Below the pieces are notes generated by a model that was not told where the DNA came from, searched no databases, and worked only from the letters and a program-made list of their open reading frames with translations. Below, in pieces: positions 33,762 to 42,689 of a stretch of DNA of 64,000 bases (within the stretch, counting starts at the first letter, position 1; each line of letters opens with the position of its first letter). The position numbers and the translations under genes are program-made. The stretch is taken from contig JBNKTC010000005.1 of NCBI GenBank assembly GCA_050297855.1, positions 42,521-106,520 on the forward strand, in the 5' to 3' direction. The DNA is from SZUA-545 sp050297855 (GTDB lineage: Bacteria; Campylobacterota; Campylobacteria; Campylobacterales; SZUA-545).

Positions 33762-34513
33762 TGCTGGAAGTATGTGAAATATTCTACTCCCTCCAGGGTG
33801 AAGGGCGTTTTGCCGGGCACCCGTCGGTCTTTGTGCGTCTGGGCGGCTGCAACCTCTCGTGCGAAGGGTTCGGTGTCGAGGTGGTCCGCGACGGCAAGAG
33901 GCTGGTCGGGTGCGATTCGATCCATGCCGTCAACAAAGCGCACTACCGTTCCAGCTGGAAGATATACGAAAAAAGTGAAGAGCTGATAGCCGATATAGCA
34001 GCGGCTGTACCCAACGGCCGTCCGTTTGATATCGTCCTGACTGGGGGGGAACCGACGCTTTTTTATGCCAATCCCGTTCTCCTGGAGGTCCTGGAGCACT
34101 TTTTAAAAAACGGCTGCGGTGTGACGATCGAGACCAATGCCACAGTTGCCATCAATTTTGACCACTTCCCCGTGTATGGGAAATGCACATTTGCCATGGC
34201 AGTCAAGCTCTCAAACAGCCTGGAGCCCGAAACAAAACGCCTTAACCACAAAGCGATCCGTGCTATGGCAGAAAACGGGAACGGCTCATTTTTTAAATTT
34301 GTCCTCGACCGCGCTAACATTGCTGCATTGACAAAAGAGGTCGAGCAGGTTACCGCCGATTATGACGTACCGATCTACTGTATGCCCCTGGGGGAGAGTA
34401 CCGAAGTGATGGGAGAAAACGACAAAGCGGTTTTCGAACTCTGCACCAAAAAAGGGTACTGCTACTCCGACCGTGCCCATATACGTGTATGGGGGAAAAA
34501 GGGCGGTGTGTAA
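33761..34513 (+). CDS. queE: 7-carboxy-7-deazaguanine synthase QueE (Campylobacter-type cysteine spacing)
   Basis: Radical SAM enzyme converting 6-carboxytetrahydropterin to 7-carboxy-7-deazaguanine in queuosine synthesis. Family marks: EIFYSLQGEGRFAGHPSVFVRLGGCNLSCE at the start (C-x3-C) and VLTGGEPTLF. The third cluster Cys is not two residues on; the next Cys is in LVGCDSI, about 19 residues later, an insertion pattern seen in Campylobacter QueE. The 250-residue length is normal. queC is 5 kb away. Its ATG overlaps the moaA stop. Confidence 0.9.
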   Translation: MLEVCEIFYSLQGEGRFAGHPSVFVRLGGCNLSCEGFGVEVVRDGKRLVGCDSIHAVNKAHYRSSWKIYEKSEELIADIAAAVPNGRPFDIVLTGGEPTLFYANPVLLEVLEHFLKNGCGVTIETNATVAINFDHFPVYGKCTFAMAVKLSNSLEPETKRLNHKAIRAMAENGNGSFFKFVLDRANIAALTKEVEQVTADYDVPIYCMPLGESTEVMGENDKAVFELCTKKGYCYSDRAHIRVWGKKGGV

Positions 34514-34616
34514 AAACATCACCGATACACTAAATCATTTTTTCAAATTTTTGTAATTAATTTATCTTATATACATTTCACCCTATTATATCTCCTATTT
34601 TTCATAAGGAGCAAGA

Positions 34617-35366
34617 GTGAAATCATTGAATCTACTATTCACTTCCGCGGCTGCCGCGGCAATATTTTCAGGTTGCGGTGCAGCCCATCACGGGGCGCAC
34701 TGGTCATATGAGGGGGAGGAAGGACCGTCCCACTGGGGTGAACTGAGTCCCAAATATGAGATGTGCCAAAAGGGCCAGGAACAGTCTCCGATCAACCTGA
34801 CTGTCACCAAACATCATACCGATAAAGTTCTGGAGCTTGATTATAAGACCTCCCCTCTGGATGAGATCAACAACGGCCATACCATCAAATTCGATTATGC
34901 GCCGGGAAGTTTTCTGACGGTCGACGGAAAACGGTATGAACTGCTGCAATTCCACTTCCATGCGCCCAGTGAGCATACGATCGGAGACCGGCACCACCCG
35001 ATCGAGTTCCACCTGGTCCACAAGAGTGAAGAGGGACAACTTGCCGTTATCGGTATGATGGTTGTCGAAGGGAAAGAGAACCCTGTCTTCAGAGACCTGA
35101 TCGCCAACCTTACCTATGAGCACGGCCGGGAGGAACATAAGAAAAGTGTCACTATCGACATGAAAAACATGATGCCCGATACCGAGAAGTTCTATCACTA
35201 TACCGGCTCTTTGACGACGCCCCCCTGCAGTGAAAAGGTGGAGTGGTTTGTTTTGAAAGAACCTATCGAGTTTTCCAAAGCGCAGATCGCGGCATTTGAA
35301 AAAGCCTATCTGCACAACAACCGGCCGGTTTGTCCCATCCATAGTCGGATTGTAGACTTCCACTGA
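34617..35366 (+). CDS. Alpha-carbonic anhydrase, predicted lipoprotein
   Basis: Hydrates CO2 to bicarbonate in the periplasm. The 249-residue protein has a signal peptide with lipobox FSGC (C20), then HWSYEGEEGPSHWGEL, QSPINLTV, and zinc ligands H113 and H115 in QFHFHAPSEH and H132 in EFHLVHK. A disulfide is likely between C50 and the Cys in TTPPCSEKVEWF. The start is GTG with a clear AAGGAG site 5 bases upstream. In sulfur-oxidising or CO2-fixing Campylobacterota such an enzyme supports inorganic carbon supply; here that is inference. Confidence 0.95.
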   Translation: MKSLNLLFTSAAAAAIFSGCGAAHHGAHWSYEGEEGPSHWGELSPKYEMCQKGQEQSPINLTVTKHHTDKVLELDYKTSPLDEINNGHTIKFDYAPGSFLTVDGKRYELLQFHFHAPSEHTIGDRHHPIEFHLVHKSEEGQLAVIGMMVVEGKENPVFRDLIANLTYEHGREEHKKSVTIDMKNMMPDTEKFYHYTGSLTTPPCSEKVEWFVLKEPIEFSKAQIAAFEKAYLHNNRPVCPIHSRIVDFH

Positions 35367-35422
35367 TCTTTGCCGGGATCAACGGAACGTCATCTGTTTG
35401 TTTTAATAGTATGAATAAGGAA

Positions 35423-35444
35423 AGCCGGGGATCTTTCCCCGGCT
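35423..35444. terminator. Strong hairpin between convergent carbonic anhydrase and cytochrome c peroxidase genes
   Basis: AGCCGGGGA and TCCCCGGCT form a perfect 9-bp stem with loop TCTT. It lies 14 bases after the peroxidase stop (minus strand) and 56 after the carbonic anhydrase stop. T runs are poor on both sides; it may terminate both genes weakly or protect mRNA ends. Confidence 0.65.
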
Positions 35445-35458
35445 AATATAGATAGATA

Positions 35459-36481
35459 TTAGTTAGCGGAAGGCTTAGGTGTCTTTTCTGTGCTGGCAGG
35501 CAGTACAGGATAGATGATCTCAGGCTTTTCACCCTCAAGACTCTTCAGGAATGCCACAATAGAGGCTGTCTCGTTTTTGTTCAGCTTCAGACCCAGTTGC
35601 GTATCTCCCATGATCTGTACCGCTTCGGAGAGTGTCCAGACGGCACCGTTGTGGAAGTAAGGTGCAGTTTCGGTGATGTTTCGCAGTGTCGGGACTTTGA
35701 CCATCCCGTTTTTATCCCCTTTAAAGTCACCCAGGTTGGCGTGTTTGTACGGATTGACGACCGGGAAAGGTTGCATCGTACCGCCCAGGGCAACACCGTT
35801 GTGGCAGCTTGTACACCCTTTATCGATGAATGTCTTCAGTCCGCGTTTTTCGTCGCTTGTCAGTGCAGTAGCATCGCCCTCGAGGTATTTGTCAAAACGG
35901 GACGGGGTTACGAGTGTTCTTTCAAAGACACCGATCGTATCGGCGATCCTTTTAAATGTGACATCTACACCGTTACCATACGCTTTTTTAAACTCCTCGA
36001 CATAGGCGGGAATCGAGTTGACCCGTGTTGTTACGAGGTTTTTCGGAGCGGCCATCTCAGGTCCTGCCTGCATCGGGCCTTGTGCCTGGTCTTCCAGGTG
36101 GGGGCTTCGGCCGTCCCAGAACTGGCTGCTGTGGAACACGGCATTATAGACGGTAGGAGAGTTGAGGTGGTGCGGGTTGGCGGTCCACTTATGGCCGATC
36201 GCCGCAGCGACACCGTCGACACCGCCGGTTGCGAGGTTGTGACATGTATTACAGCTGATCAGGGCACTTTTGGAAAGTCGCGGATCGAAGTAGAGTTTTT
36301 TACCCAGTTCTACTTTCGCATCGGTAATCGGGTTTTTGGGATCGTCGATCAGCTTCATCAAGGCGCTTTTTTCCGATGGGATCGGAAGAAGGCCTGCCTC
36401 TTTAGCTTGGCCGATCAGTGCGTCTGATGCAAAGGCACCGACTGCCAGTGTACCTGTGAGTAATAAACCTGTGAATCTCAT
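35459..36481 (-). CDS. Di-haem cytochrome c peroxidase
   Basis: Periplasmic enzyme that reduces hydrogen peroxide to water with electrons from cytochrome c. The 340-residue precursor has a signal peptide (LLLTGTLAVGAFAS) and two haem motifs: C77-x2-C80-H81 (CNTCH) and C223-x2-C226-H227 (CTSCH). The linker region FWDGRSPHLEDQAQGP and a late Met in the second haem domain are typical. I chose the ATG at 36481 because it overlaps the stop of the upstream regulator gene (ATGA); a longer in-frame start at 36511 would overlap more and has no signal peptide at the right place. Likely controlled by that regulator. Confidence 0.95.
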   Translation of the reverse strand: MRFTGLLLTGTLAVGAFASDALIGQAKEAGLLPIPSEKSALMKLIDDPKNPITDAKVELGKKLYFDPRLSKSALISCNTCHNLATGGVDGVAAAIGHKWTANPHHLNSPTVYNAVFHSSQFWDGRSPHLEDQAQGPMQAGPEMAAPKNLVTTRVNSIPAYVEEFKKAYGNGVDVTFKRIADTIGVFERTLVTPSRFDKYLEGDATALTSDEKRGLKTFIDKGCTSCHNGVALGGTMQPFPVVNPYKHANLGDFKGDKNGMVKVPTLRNITETAPYFHNGAVWTLSEAVQIMGDTQLGLKLNKNETASIVAFLKSLEGEKPEIIYPVLPASTEKTPKPSAN

Positions 36482-36903
36482 TCGTTTTCCTTTTGGTTGG
36501 TTTGACGACATACGGGACAGAGTCCATAGAGATTGATTGTCTCTTTATGGAGCTCGAAGCCGTTCTCATCGGCAATCTTTTTGAACTCGGGGATCGGCAT
36601 ATACGCCGTATCCATGACGCTCAGGCAAGATTGGCAGATAAGATGAATATGAGGTGCTTTGGTGATCTCATATTTCTGCTTCTCATTGGTAATCGCGATG
36701 GGGGTCAGCAGACCCTTTTCGGTCATACTTTCGACATTTTTATAGATCGTACCCAGGGAGACTGTGGGGTACTTTGAGCATACCAGGCCGGAGAGTTCCT
36801 CAATGGAGGAGTGACCGGCATGATCGATCTGCTCCAGTATGGCCAGTCGGGGCGTGGTTGCCTTGAGGTCATACTTCTTTAACAGTGTAGCGTACTCCTG
36901 CAT
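36478..36903 (-). CDS. perR: Fur-family transcriptional regulator, PerR-like
   Basis: A 141-residue winged-helix repressor of the Fur superfamily. The DNA-binding part contains LKKYDLKATTPRLAILEQI and SLGTIYKNVESMTEKGLL; the metal part has HIHLICQSC and CPVC at the ends of a structural zinc site (two CxxC). PerR is favoured over Fur because it is translationally coupled to cytochrome c peroxidase and diverges from rubrerythrin, both typical peroxide-response genes, but the assignment rests on context. A strong AAGGAGA ribosome-binding site precedes the ATG. Confidence 0.88.
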   Translation of the reverse strand: MQEYATLLKKYDLKATTPRLAILEQIDHAGHSSIEELSGLVCSKYPTVSLGTIYKNVESMTEKGLLTPIAITNEKQKYEITKAPHIHLICQSCLSVMDTAYMPIPEFKKIADENGFELHKETINLYGLCPVCRQTNQKENE

Positions 36904-36927
36904 GAGGTTCTCCTTAGTGCCAGATAT

Positions 36928-37017
36928 GGGACAATTATAGTCCCTTTAGAATAAAAAAATTATTAATCAAGAATTTTTCTTATTTAAGAATAGTTAAATA
37001 AAAAATGGTGTTACAAT
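36928..37017. promoter_or_regulatory. Divergent promoter region between perR and rubrerythrin
   Basis: For the minus-strand regulator, a perfect TATAAT lies at 36934-36939, inside the inverted repeat GGGAC-N7-GTCCC (36928-36944), which could be an operator. For rubrerythrin an extended -10 (TGT-TACAAT) lies at 37009-37017, 36 bases before its ATG. Between them is very AT-rich sequence that could hold further Fur/PerR boxes; none can be named with certainty. Confidence 0.5.
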
Positions 37018-37052
37018 GGAGACTTACGAAGTAATTATGTAAAGGGACAACA

Positions 37053-37550
37053 ATGGCAACAACAGATGAAAACCTAAAGACGGCATTTGCCGGCGAGAGC
37101 CAGGCATTCCAGAAGTATGAGGCGTTTGCCAGGGCAGCCGAGAAAGAGGGCTTTGGCAATATCGCCCGCCTTTTCAGAACGACAGCATGGGCAGAGCAGA
37201 TCCATGCAGAAGGGCATCTAAAGGCAATGGACGGCATAAACTCGACGCTGGAGAACCTCAAGGTAGCCAAAGGGGGTGAAACGTATGAGTTCGAGGATAT
37301 GTATCCCCCGATGCTCGAACAGGCCGAAAAAGAGGGTCATAAGGCTAAAAAGATGTTCAAATATGCCGTAGAGGCAGAGCAGGTACATGCCCGTCTTTAC
37401 GAGTTGGCCATCGAGGCGGTCGAAAAAGGACAGGATCTGACGGAGACCGACTTTTATCTCTGTCCAGTATGCGGACATATCGAGATGGGCACACCACCCG
37501 AGAACTGTCCGATCTGCGGAGTCCCCGCATCCAAATATATCCAGATATAA
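37053..37550 (+). CDS. rbr: Rubrerythrin
   Basis: Non-haem di-iron peroxidase that removes hydrogen peroxide in the cytoplasm of anaerobes and microaerophiles. The 165-residue protein has a ferritin-like four-helix part (AFAGESQAFQKYEAFA and the later AVEAEQVHARLYE) with the Glu/His ligands, and a C-terminal rubredoxin-like knuckle with CPVCGH and CPICG. It starts after AAAGGGA and precedes a second ferritin-like gene by 10 bases. The divergent PerR-like regulator is its likely controller. Confidence 0.96.
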   Translation: MATTDENLKTAFAGESQAFQKYEAFARAAEKEGFGNIARLFRTTAWAEQIHAEGHLKAMDGINSTLENLKVAKGGETYEFEDMYPPMLEQAEKEGHKAKKMFKYAVEAEQVHARLYELAIEAVEKGQDLTETDFYLCPVCGHIEMGTPPENCPICGVPASKYIQI

Positions 37551-37560
37551 GGAGAAAATC

Positions 37561-38070
37561 ATGGCACGTAAAGGTATATCAATCCTAAAAGGTATCGAAG
37601 CAAAAGAGGTGATCGATCTGCTTAACCGCGCCTACTGCGACGAGTGGCTGGCCTATTACCAGTATTTCAGCGAGTCCAAAGTGGTCAAGGGGATCATGAA
37701 AGATGCGGCAATCGCCGAGCTGGATCAACATGCCGCAGACGAGCTGCGTCATGCCAATTTGGTTGCCGACCGGATCATCCAGCTCGGCGGTACACCGGTG
37801 ATCGATCCGAAAGATTGGTTTAAATATGCCAATTGTGCCTACGAGGCACCGACCAACCCTGACGTGATCCCCGTACTGGAACAGGCGATCAAGGGCGAAC
37901 AGTGTGCGATCGAGGTCTATTCCAAGATCATCGACCTGACGGAGGGGAAAGATATCGTCACCTACGATATCGCCTCCCAGATCCTGACGGATGAAGTGGA
38001 ACACGAAGAGGACCTGCAAGCCCTTTATGATGATATCCACGAATTTATCGAGCAGTTCAAAAAAGTGTGA
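37561..38070 (+). CDS. Ferritin-like protein of the Dps-like/bacterioferritin group
   Basis: A 169-residue four-helix-bundle protein likely to bind and oxidise iron using peroxide, protecting DNA. Ferroxidase-type residues are visible in CDEWLAYYQYF, AADELRHANLVADRI, KGEQCAIEVYSKI and LTDEVEHEEDLQAL. The Cys residues beside the metal-binding Glu positions (NRAYCDE and GEQCAIE) match the thioferritin/DpsL pattern, in which a disulfide sits next to the di-iron site. Co-transcribed with rubrerythrin. Exact subclass is inferred. Confidence 0.88.
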   Translation: MARKGISILKGIEAKEVIDLLNRAYCDEWLAYYQYFSESKVVKGIMKDAAIAELDQHAADELRHANLVADRIIQLGGTPVIDPKDWFKYANCAYEAPTNPDVIPVLEQAIKGEQCAIEVYSKIIDLTEGKDIVTYDIASQILTDEVEHEEDLQALYDDIHEFIEQFKKV

Positions 38071-38080
38071 CTTCCCCTAT

Positions 38081-38104
38081 CGGGCCATCACTAAAGATGG
38101 TCCG
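38081..38104 (+). other. Hairpin after the ferritin-like gene
   Basis: CGGGCCATC and GATGGTCCG form a 9-bp stem with one G-U pair and a 6-base loop, 10 bases after the stop. No T run follows, so it is a weak terminator or an mRNA 3' stabiliser. The remaining 150 bases to the convergent deaminase gene are AT-rich with no gene seen. Confidence 0.45.
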
Positions 38105-38255
38105 ACACCTATCCAGGCCTGTAAAGCGGTCATATATTCAGAATAATTATCAGTATCATTCCTAAATAAGCAGACGATCCATTCTATTTATAGTGATTAT
38201 GAGAATTATTATAGTTTGTGGCAGTCATTTCAAGACGGGAGACCGGGGGCTATGG

Positions 38256-38732
38256 TTAATAGGCCCGTTTATCTTCCCGTGCGTTCCAGAGCTCAAAAAG
38301 AGCTGCACACTCCTCCTGCAGTACCCCGGGGGTGATGGCGATCTCGCTGCCGCCGATCTCTTTCATGATAGTGTTATGGATGGAGAGTTCGTGAAACCCT
38401 GCCTTGGCTGCGTCCTCGATCGTGGCACCGTAGACAATCCGGTCGAGACGGGCCCAGTGGCTGGCGCTGAAACACATGGGGCACGGCTCGGTGGTGGAGT
38501 AGATCGTGGCACCGGAGAGGTCGATATCCCCGAGGTTTTTGCAGGCGTTGCGGATGGCAGTGACCTCCGCATGGGCGGTGATATCGGTATCAAGCCACAC
38601 CTGGTTGTGGGAGGAGGCGATCACCCTCCCCTCTTTTACGATAACAGATCCGAAGGGCGTCTGGCCTCTTTCAATCCCCTCTTTGGTGACGGCAATGGCC
38701 AGGCGCATGTACTTTTCGTCTTCGCTTGGCAT
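38256..38732 (-). CDS. Cytidine/deoxycytidylate-deaminase-fold nucleobase deaminase, guanine-deaminase-like
   Basis: A 158-residue zinc hydrolase. The zinc site is H54-A-E56 (HAEVTAIRNACK) and C84-P-M-C87 (TEPCPMCFSA). HAEVTAIR, SHWARLDRIVYG and the C-terminal FELWNAREDKRAY resemble the Bacillus GuaD guanine deaminase more than tRNA adenosine deaminase TadA, whose HAE context is different. Guanine to xanthine conversion is therefore the best guess. It overlaps the end of thyX by one base, placing it with nucleotide metabolism. Confidence 0.87.
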   Translation of the reverse strand: MPSEDEKYMRLAIAVTKEGIERGQTPFGSVIVKEGRVIASSHNQVWLDTDITAHAEVTAIRNACKNLGDIDLSGATIYSTTEPCPMCFSASHWARLDRIVYGATIEDAAKAGFHELSIHNTIMKEIGGSEIAITPGVLQEECAALFELWNAREDKRAY

Positions 38733-39349
38733 CAGAGATCCTCGATGCAGCTTTCAAAAAGATAGCGGTGGTCAGCCGGAAGCGCGTCAAAGATGATATG
38801 CGCCAGTTTGCGGATCTCCCAGAGCGCGGATTTATTGCTGCGCAGGCTCAGGAAGTTCTGGAGGCTGCGGGCATTGATGGTCCAGGTCAGCTCGGTCTTG
38901 TAGCTTTCGGGAAGGCAGTACTTTGCAATGTCGTTGGAGATTCCCTGGGCGAGGACGTTTCGAAGGTTTTCCAGGGCTTTTATGCTCATCTCGTCCACGA
39001 TCTTATTATCCGTCAGGACAAGATATTTGGCGGCACGCTGCTTCTCTTTCGGGTCGAAAGGCTCTTCGGTCTTAAGCTCTTTTAGCGTGTAGCGTGTACT
39101 TTTGACCGACAGGGAGGCCATCCGGTGGCGGGCAAGTTCCTGCAGCAGGGCCCGGCTGATCCCTTCGATATAGAAACTGTAGTTGAGGTGTTCGAGGGTG
39201 GATGCATGTTTAAATTTATTACCGACACGGTCGATCAGTTCACGATCCTTCTCGCCGCCGTTGTCGCTTTTGTCAAAACTTTGCCAACAGGTCCGGATAG
39301 CGGTGGAACAGATGGTGAGCGGGGTGTAGTGGTTGAGGGTTACCTTCAC
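38732..39349 (-). CDS. thyX: Flavin-dependent thymidylate synthase ThyX
   Basis: Makes dTMP from dUMP with FAD, NADPH and methylene-tetrahydrofolate. The 205-residue protein has the ThyX motif from R74-H-R76 through S84 to R86-Y87 (RHRMASLSVKSTRY), the N-terminal CSTAIRTCWQS region and the C-terminal nucleotide-contact NARSLQNFLSLR. No thyA is seen in the window, in line with Campylobacterota using ThyX. The deaminase gene follows with a one-base overlap. Confidence 0.97.
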   Translation of the reverse strand: MKVTLNHYTPLTICSTAIRTCWQSFDKSDNGGEKDRELIDRVGNKFKHASTLEHLNYSFYIEGISRALLQELARHRMASLSVKSTRYTLKELKTEEPFDPKEKQRAAKYLVLTDNKIVDEMSIKALENLRNVLAQGISNDIAKYCLPESYKTELTWTINARSLQNFLSLRSNKSALWEIRKLAHIIFDALPADHRYLFESCIEDL

Positions 39350-39464
39350 AAAATCTCCCTTGATTGATTTGGAAAATTATAGCGCAGAAGGGTTATAAAG
39401 AACGACGCACCGGGATTTTTGCGGGGATGGTTGTTTGGGAATCTATTTTGCTTAAGCCTACTTT

Positions 39465-40541
39465 ATGAATAGAAAAGCGCGTTTATATGAGACAGAAAAT
39501 GATTTCAGGGACCCCTACTCCAGGGACCGTGACCGGATCGTCCACTCCCGGAGTTTCCGTATCCTGGAGTACAAGACCCAGGTCTTTATCAATACCGACG
39601 GGGATTATTTCCGTACCCGGCTTACCCACTCTATTGAGGTGAGCCAGATCGCCCGGACCATCAGCCGCAATCTCGGGCTTAACGAAGCGCTGAGCGAAGC
39701 GATCGCCCTCTCCCACGATCTGGGCCACACCCCTTTTGGGCACGTGGGCGGCGACGAGCTGGACCGGGTCCTTAAAGACTATGGGAATGTGAACGGATTT
39801 GAGCACAACTTTCAATCTTTCCGGGTCGTCACATCACTGGAAAAACGGTATCAGGCATTTAACGGGCTGAACCTGACCCTGGGGACACTGGAAGGGATTT
39901 TAAAACACTCATCCCCCTATGAAAAATCTTTTATTCCTGCAGCGATCAAGGAGCAGTTTCGCCTGGACCTGCATCCCGCCCTGGAGGCGGCAGTCGTCGA
40001 TCACAGTGATGAGATTGCATACATCAGTCACGATATAGACGACGGGATCCAGCACGGGTTGATCTCTTTTGAGACACTGGGTGCATCCGAGCTGGTCGGG
40101 GAGATCCGCGAACGCATCCGGGGCGAAGGTCTGGACGAGGGAGGTGAACTCTACCGTTACCGTTTTGTCAGCCAGCTGATCAGCTACCTGATCACCGACC
40201 TGATCGAAAACTCCACTGTGACAGCCGATCCAATCCCCGCATCCGAAAGGATGCCGATCGGTTTTTCCAAAGAGGTGCGTACCAGACTCTCCCGTCTGAA
40301 AAAAATCCTTTTCCGGGAACTCTACCGGCACGAAGAGGTATTAAAAAAAATGTATACTGGTAAGGTATGTATCAATAAACTATTCAAAGCGTTTTTCGAA
40401 GAGCCGCAGATGCTGCCGCGGGAATACCAGGAGCGGATGGAACGGTACAAAAAAAAGGAGCGGGTGATCGCCGATTTTATCGCGTCACTTTCGGACCGGC
40501 ATGCTGTCGAGTTGTACCGCTCACTCTATTTCGGAACATAA
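39465..40541 (+). CDS. dgt: Deoxyguanosine triphosphate triphosphohydrolase
   Basis: HD-domain enzyme hydrolysing dGTP to deoxyguanosine and triphosphate. The 358-residue protein starts with YSRDRDRIVHSRSFRILEYK and contains the HD metal ligands in TRLTHSIEVSQIARTI, ALSHDLGHTPFGHVGGDEL and HNFQSFRVV, plus DEIAYISHDIDDGI. Length and order match Dgt-like proteins. It is first of a three-gene plus-strand set with the beta-propeller protein 15 bases downstream and the DUF2779 gene. Divergent from thyX. Confidence 0.94.
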   Translation: MNRKARLYETENDFRDPYSRDRDRIVHSRSFRILEYKTQVFINTDGDYFRTRLTHSIEVSQIARTISRNLGLNEALSEAIALSHDLGHTPFGHVGGDELDRVLKDYGNVNGFEHNFQSFRVVTSLEKRYQAFNGLNLTLGTLEGILKHSSPYEKSFIPAAIKEQFRLDLHPALEAAVVDHSDEIAYISHDIDDGIQHGLISFETLGASELVGEIRERIRGEGLDEGGELYRYRFVSQLISYLITDLIENSTVTADPIPASERMPIGFSKEVRTRLSRLKKILFRELYRHEEVLKKMYTGKVCINKLFKAFFEEPQMLPREYQERMERYKKKERVIADFIASLSDRHAVELYRSLYFGT

Positions 40542-40556
40542 AGGGCAGAGGAGATT

Positions 40557-42689
40557 ATGGAGTTTACCGAACAGTTCAATTTTAAACGGCCGATACATCA
40601 TGCGGTTTTCAGCAGTCCTTTTTTCGCCGGGGTCGACAATAGTACCAGTCTGATCTTTTTTGACCGGGCCAAGGGAAAACTGAGTGCGGTCCAAAAATTT
40701 AACTCCCCCATCCCCCACCCCCATCACAGAGCAACCGGTTCCAGTATCAACGGACGCCTTCTGGTGCTCTATTTTGCCCAGCACAAAGCGACCTACCTTT
40801 TGGCCTTTAACAGTAAAAAGGGTAAGTATTTGGTGGTAAAAAAACTCTTTTGGAGTAGTGAAGAGCTCGAATGTACAGAATTCGATAATCAAAATCATCT
40901 TTTTGCCACCGGTGACAATAACGGGAAAGTCTTTGTCTACAACTGTAAAAACGGACGCCTTTATGCCACCCTCCCCCGGCGCTCGGACTACATCGCCACA
41001 ATGGCATTTAACCGAGACGGGAACCTGCTGGCATACAGCTCCTATGACAAGAGTCTGACCATCTACGACCTCCACCGGAATAAAGTCCTTTACTGCGGGA
41101 CCGGGCAGATGGACGGGGTGATCATCAGTATCCGTTTTCTCCATGAAAAGAACCGGATCGTCCTGGGTGACCGCAACGGAAAAGTGACACTTTATGACTT
41201 TCTGAAAAAAAAGACGATCCGTACGCTCCTGTTCTGTCCGGCCTGGCCCATGAGCATGTATGTCGAAGAGAATGACAAATATCTTTTGGTCGGTGACAAA
41301 AAAGGGAACCTCCATATGGCGGACCTGGAGAATGAGACAGCCGAGAAGCGGATCATCCACACCTCCCCCTACTGTATCCTTGATATCAAGTTATTCGGAA
41401 AGATGCTCTATTTTATATTCGAGAACGGGGAGATGAAGGGGGTGGACACCCATGCGGCCCAGGCAAAACTTGAGGAGGCCTTTTCTGAAGAGAACTACAG
41501 GCAGTGCTACGCGCTGATCGAAAATGATCCGCTGCTCGGCTTTTCGGCAACGAAGGAGAAGTTGGATGCACGCTTTGAAGAGCTGCTTAAAGAATCACTG
41601 GGGCTGATCATAACGGGCAAGCTCGACGAGGCAAAACAGATGCTTAAACCCTTTGAAGCAGATTCCAAACACTATACAAAGATCCAGACCAACGTGAAAT
41701 TTGCGAAGAAGATCTACGAGTTTGCGCAGATGATCAACCGGGGAGATCTGGATATGGCCTACCGTGTAGCCGCATCAGATGAGAAGTATCGCGAACTGAC
41801 GATTTATGAGAAACTGGAGGCGGATTTTTCTGACGCTTTTGATAAGGCGGGATACCTCTTGACGGCAAAAATCCCCGACCGGATAGGTGCCAATAAAATG
41901 CTGGCCCCCTATGCCAATGTCTCCGCCAAAGCAGCACTTATTAAAAAACTTTTCGACCAGCCGACGCTTTTTAATAAGGCGCGCCTTCTCTACAAACAGA
42001 AAGAGTATGGGATATTGGGAAAACTGTTCGAAAAGTATCCGCTACTAAAAGAGGCACCGGTCTACCGGGAGTATGCAGATTATGCATCCAACCTCGAGTT
42101 CTTTTTCGAACTCCACATGGAGATGCAGGAGTTTAATGAAGCCCTGGAGATCGCCCTCGTGGTGGAGAAACATTTTCCCAAGATCAATGCCCGGCTCAAA
42201 GAGGAGATCAGCCGTCTGAAAGTGACCCTTTCGTTTATGAAAGCGATTTCAGAGAAGTCGTTCCTGGTCGCCCTCGGGCTGGTATCGCGCAACGAATTCC
42301 TTATTGAACTTCCCGAATACCGGAAGCTTGACCGGTTCCTCAATAACCGCTTTGAAGAGGCGATGGCATACGGAAGGGCCGGGGAGTTTGAGCCGATGCA
42401 TAAGATGTTACAGGGCTTTTTAAAAAACAAAAACCTTCAACCCCGGGCCATCGCGATCTATAAACTCTACTATATCGACCAGTTGGTCAATGATAAACTT
42501 GCGCTCGATGATGCGGCGTGGGAACGGGGGATACACAACTACGTCGGGTGTTTCGGCAAGGATGACGAGATCGAACAGATTGCGCGGGATGCCGGGAAGT
42601 CGGACCTGTTAAAGCAGATTGACAAAGGGGAGTATGAAGCGTTTAGTGCGGAATGTATCAAAAAAGTTATTTACGAAGATGGGGAATAA
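40557..42689 (+). CDS. Uncharacterised protein: WD40-like beta-propeller plus helical repeat region
   Basis: A 710-residue soluble protein. The first 300 residues contain repeated blades such as LFATGDNNGKVFVYNCKNG, LLAYSSYDKSLTIYDL and IVLGDRNGKVTLYDF, typical of WD40-like propellers although the Trp-Asp pairs are degenerate. From about 310 the protein is almost wholly helical with TPR-like spacing (for example LFNKARLLYKQKEYGILGKLFEKY). There is no catalytic motif or signal peptide. Such combinations are usually scaffolds. It is sandwiched between dgt and a nuclease-like gene; its function is unknown. Confidence 0.85.
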   Translation: MEFTEQFNFKRPIHHAVFSSPFFAGVDNSTSLIFFDRAKGKLSAVQKFNSPIPHPHHRATGSSINGRLLVLYFAQHKATYLLAFNSKKGKYLVVKKLFWSSEELECTEFDNQNHLFATGDNNGKVFVYNCKNGRLYATLPRRSDYIATMAFNRDGNLLAYSSYDKSLTIYDLHRNKVLYCGTGQMDGVIISIRFLHEKNRIVLGDRNGKVTLYDFLKKKTIRTLLFCPAWPMSMYVEENDKYLLVGDKKGNLHMADLENETAEKRIIHTSPYCILDIKLFGKMLYFIFENGEMKGVDTHAAQAKLEEAFSEENYRQCYALIENDPLLGFSATKEKLDARFEELLKESLGLIITGKLDEAKQMLKPFEADSKHYTKIQTNVKFAKKIYEFAQMINRGDLDMAYRVAASDEKYRELTIYEKLEADFSDAFDKAGYLLTAKIPDRIGANKMLAPYANVSAKAALIKKLFDQPTLFNKARLLYKQKEYGILGKLFEKYPLLKEAPVYREYADYASNLEFFFELHMEMQEFNEALEIALVVEKHFPKINARLKEEISRLKVTLSFMKAISEKSFLVALGLVSRNEFLIELPEYRKLDRFLNNRFEEAMAYGRAGEFEPMHKMLQGFLKNKNLQPRAIAIYKLYYIDQLVNDKLALDDAAWERGIHNYVGCFGKDDEIEQIARDAGKSDLLKQIDKGEYEAFSAECIKKVIYEDGE

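Noticed and set aside
38140..38220. Fur-box-like AT-rich sequence (AATTATCAGTATCATTCC) after the ferritin-like gene
   Set aside because: It lies between convergent genes with no promoter to control and matches the 19-bp Fur consensus poorly.
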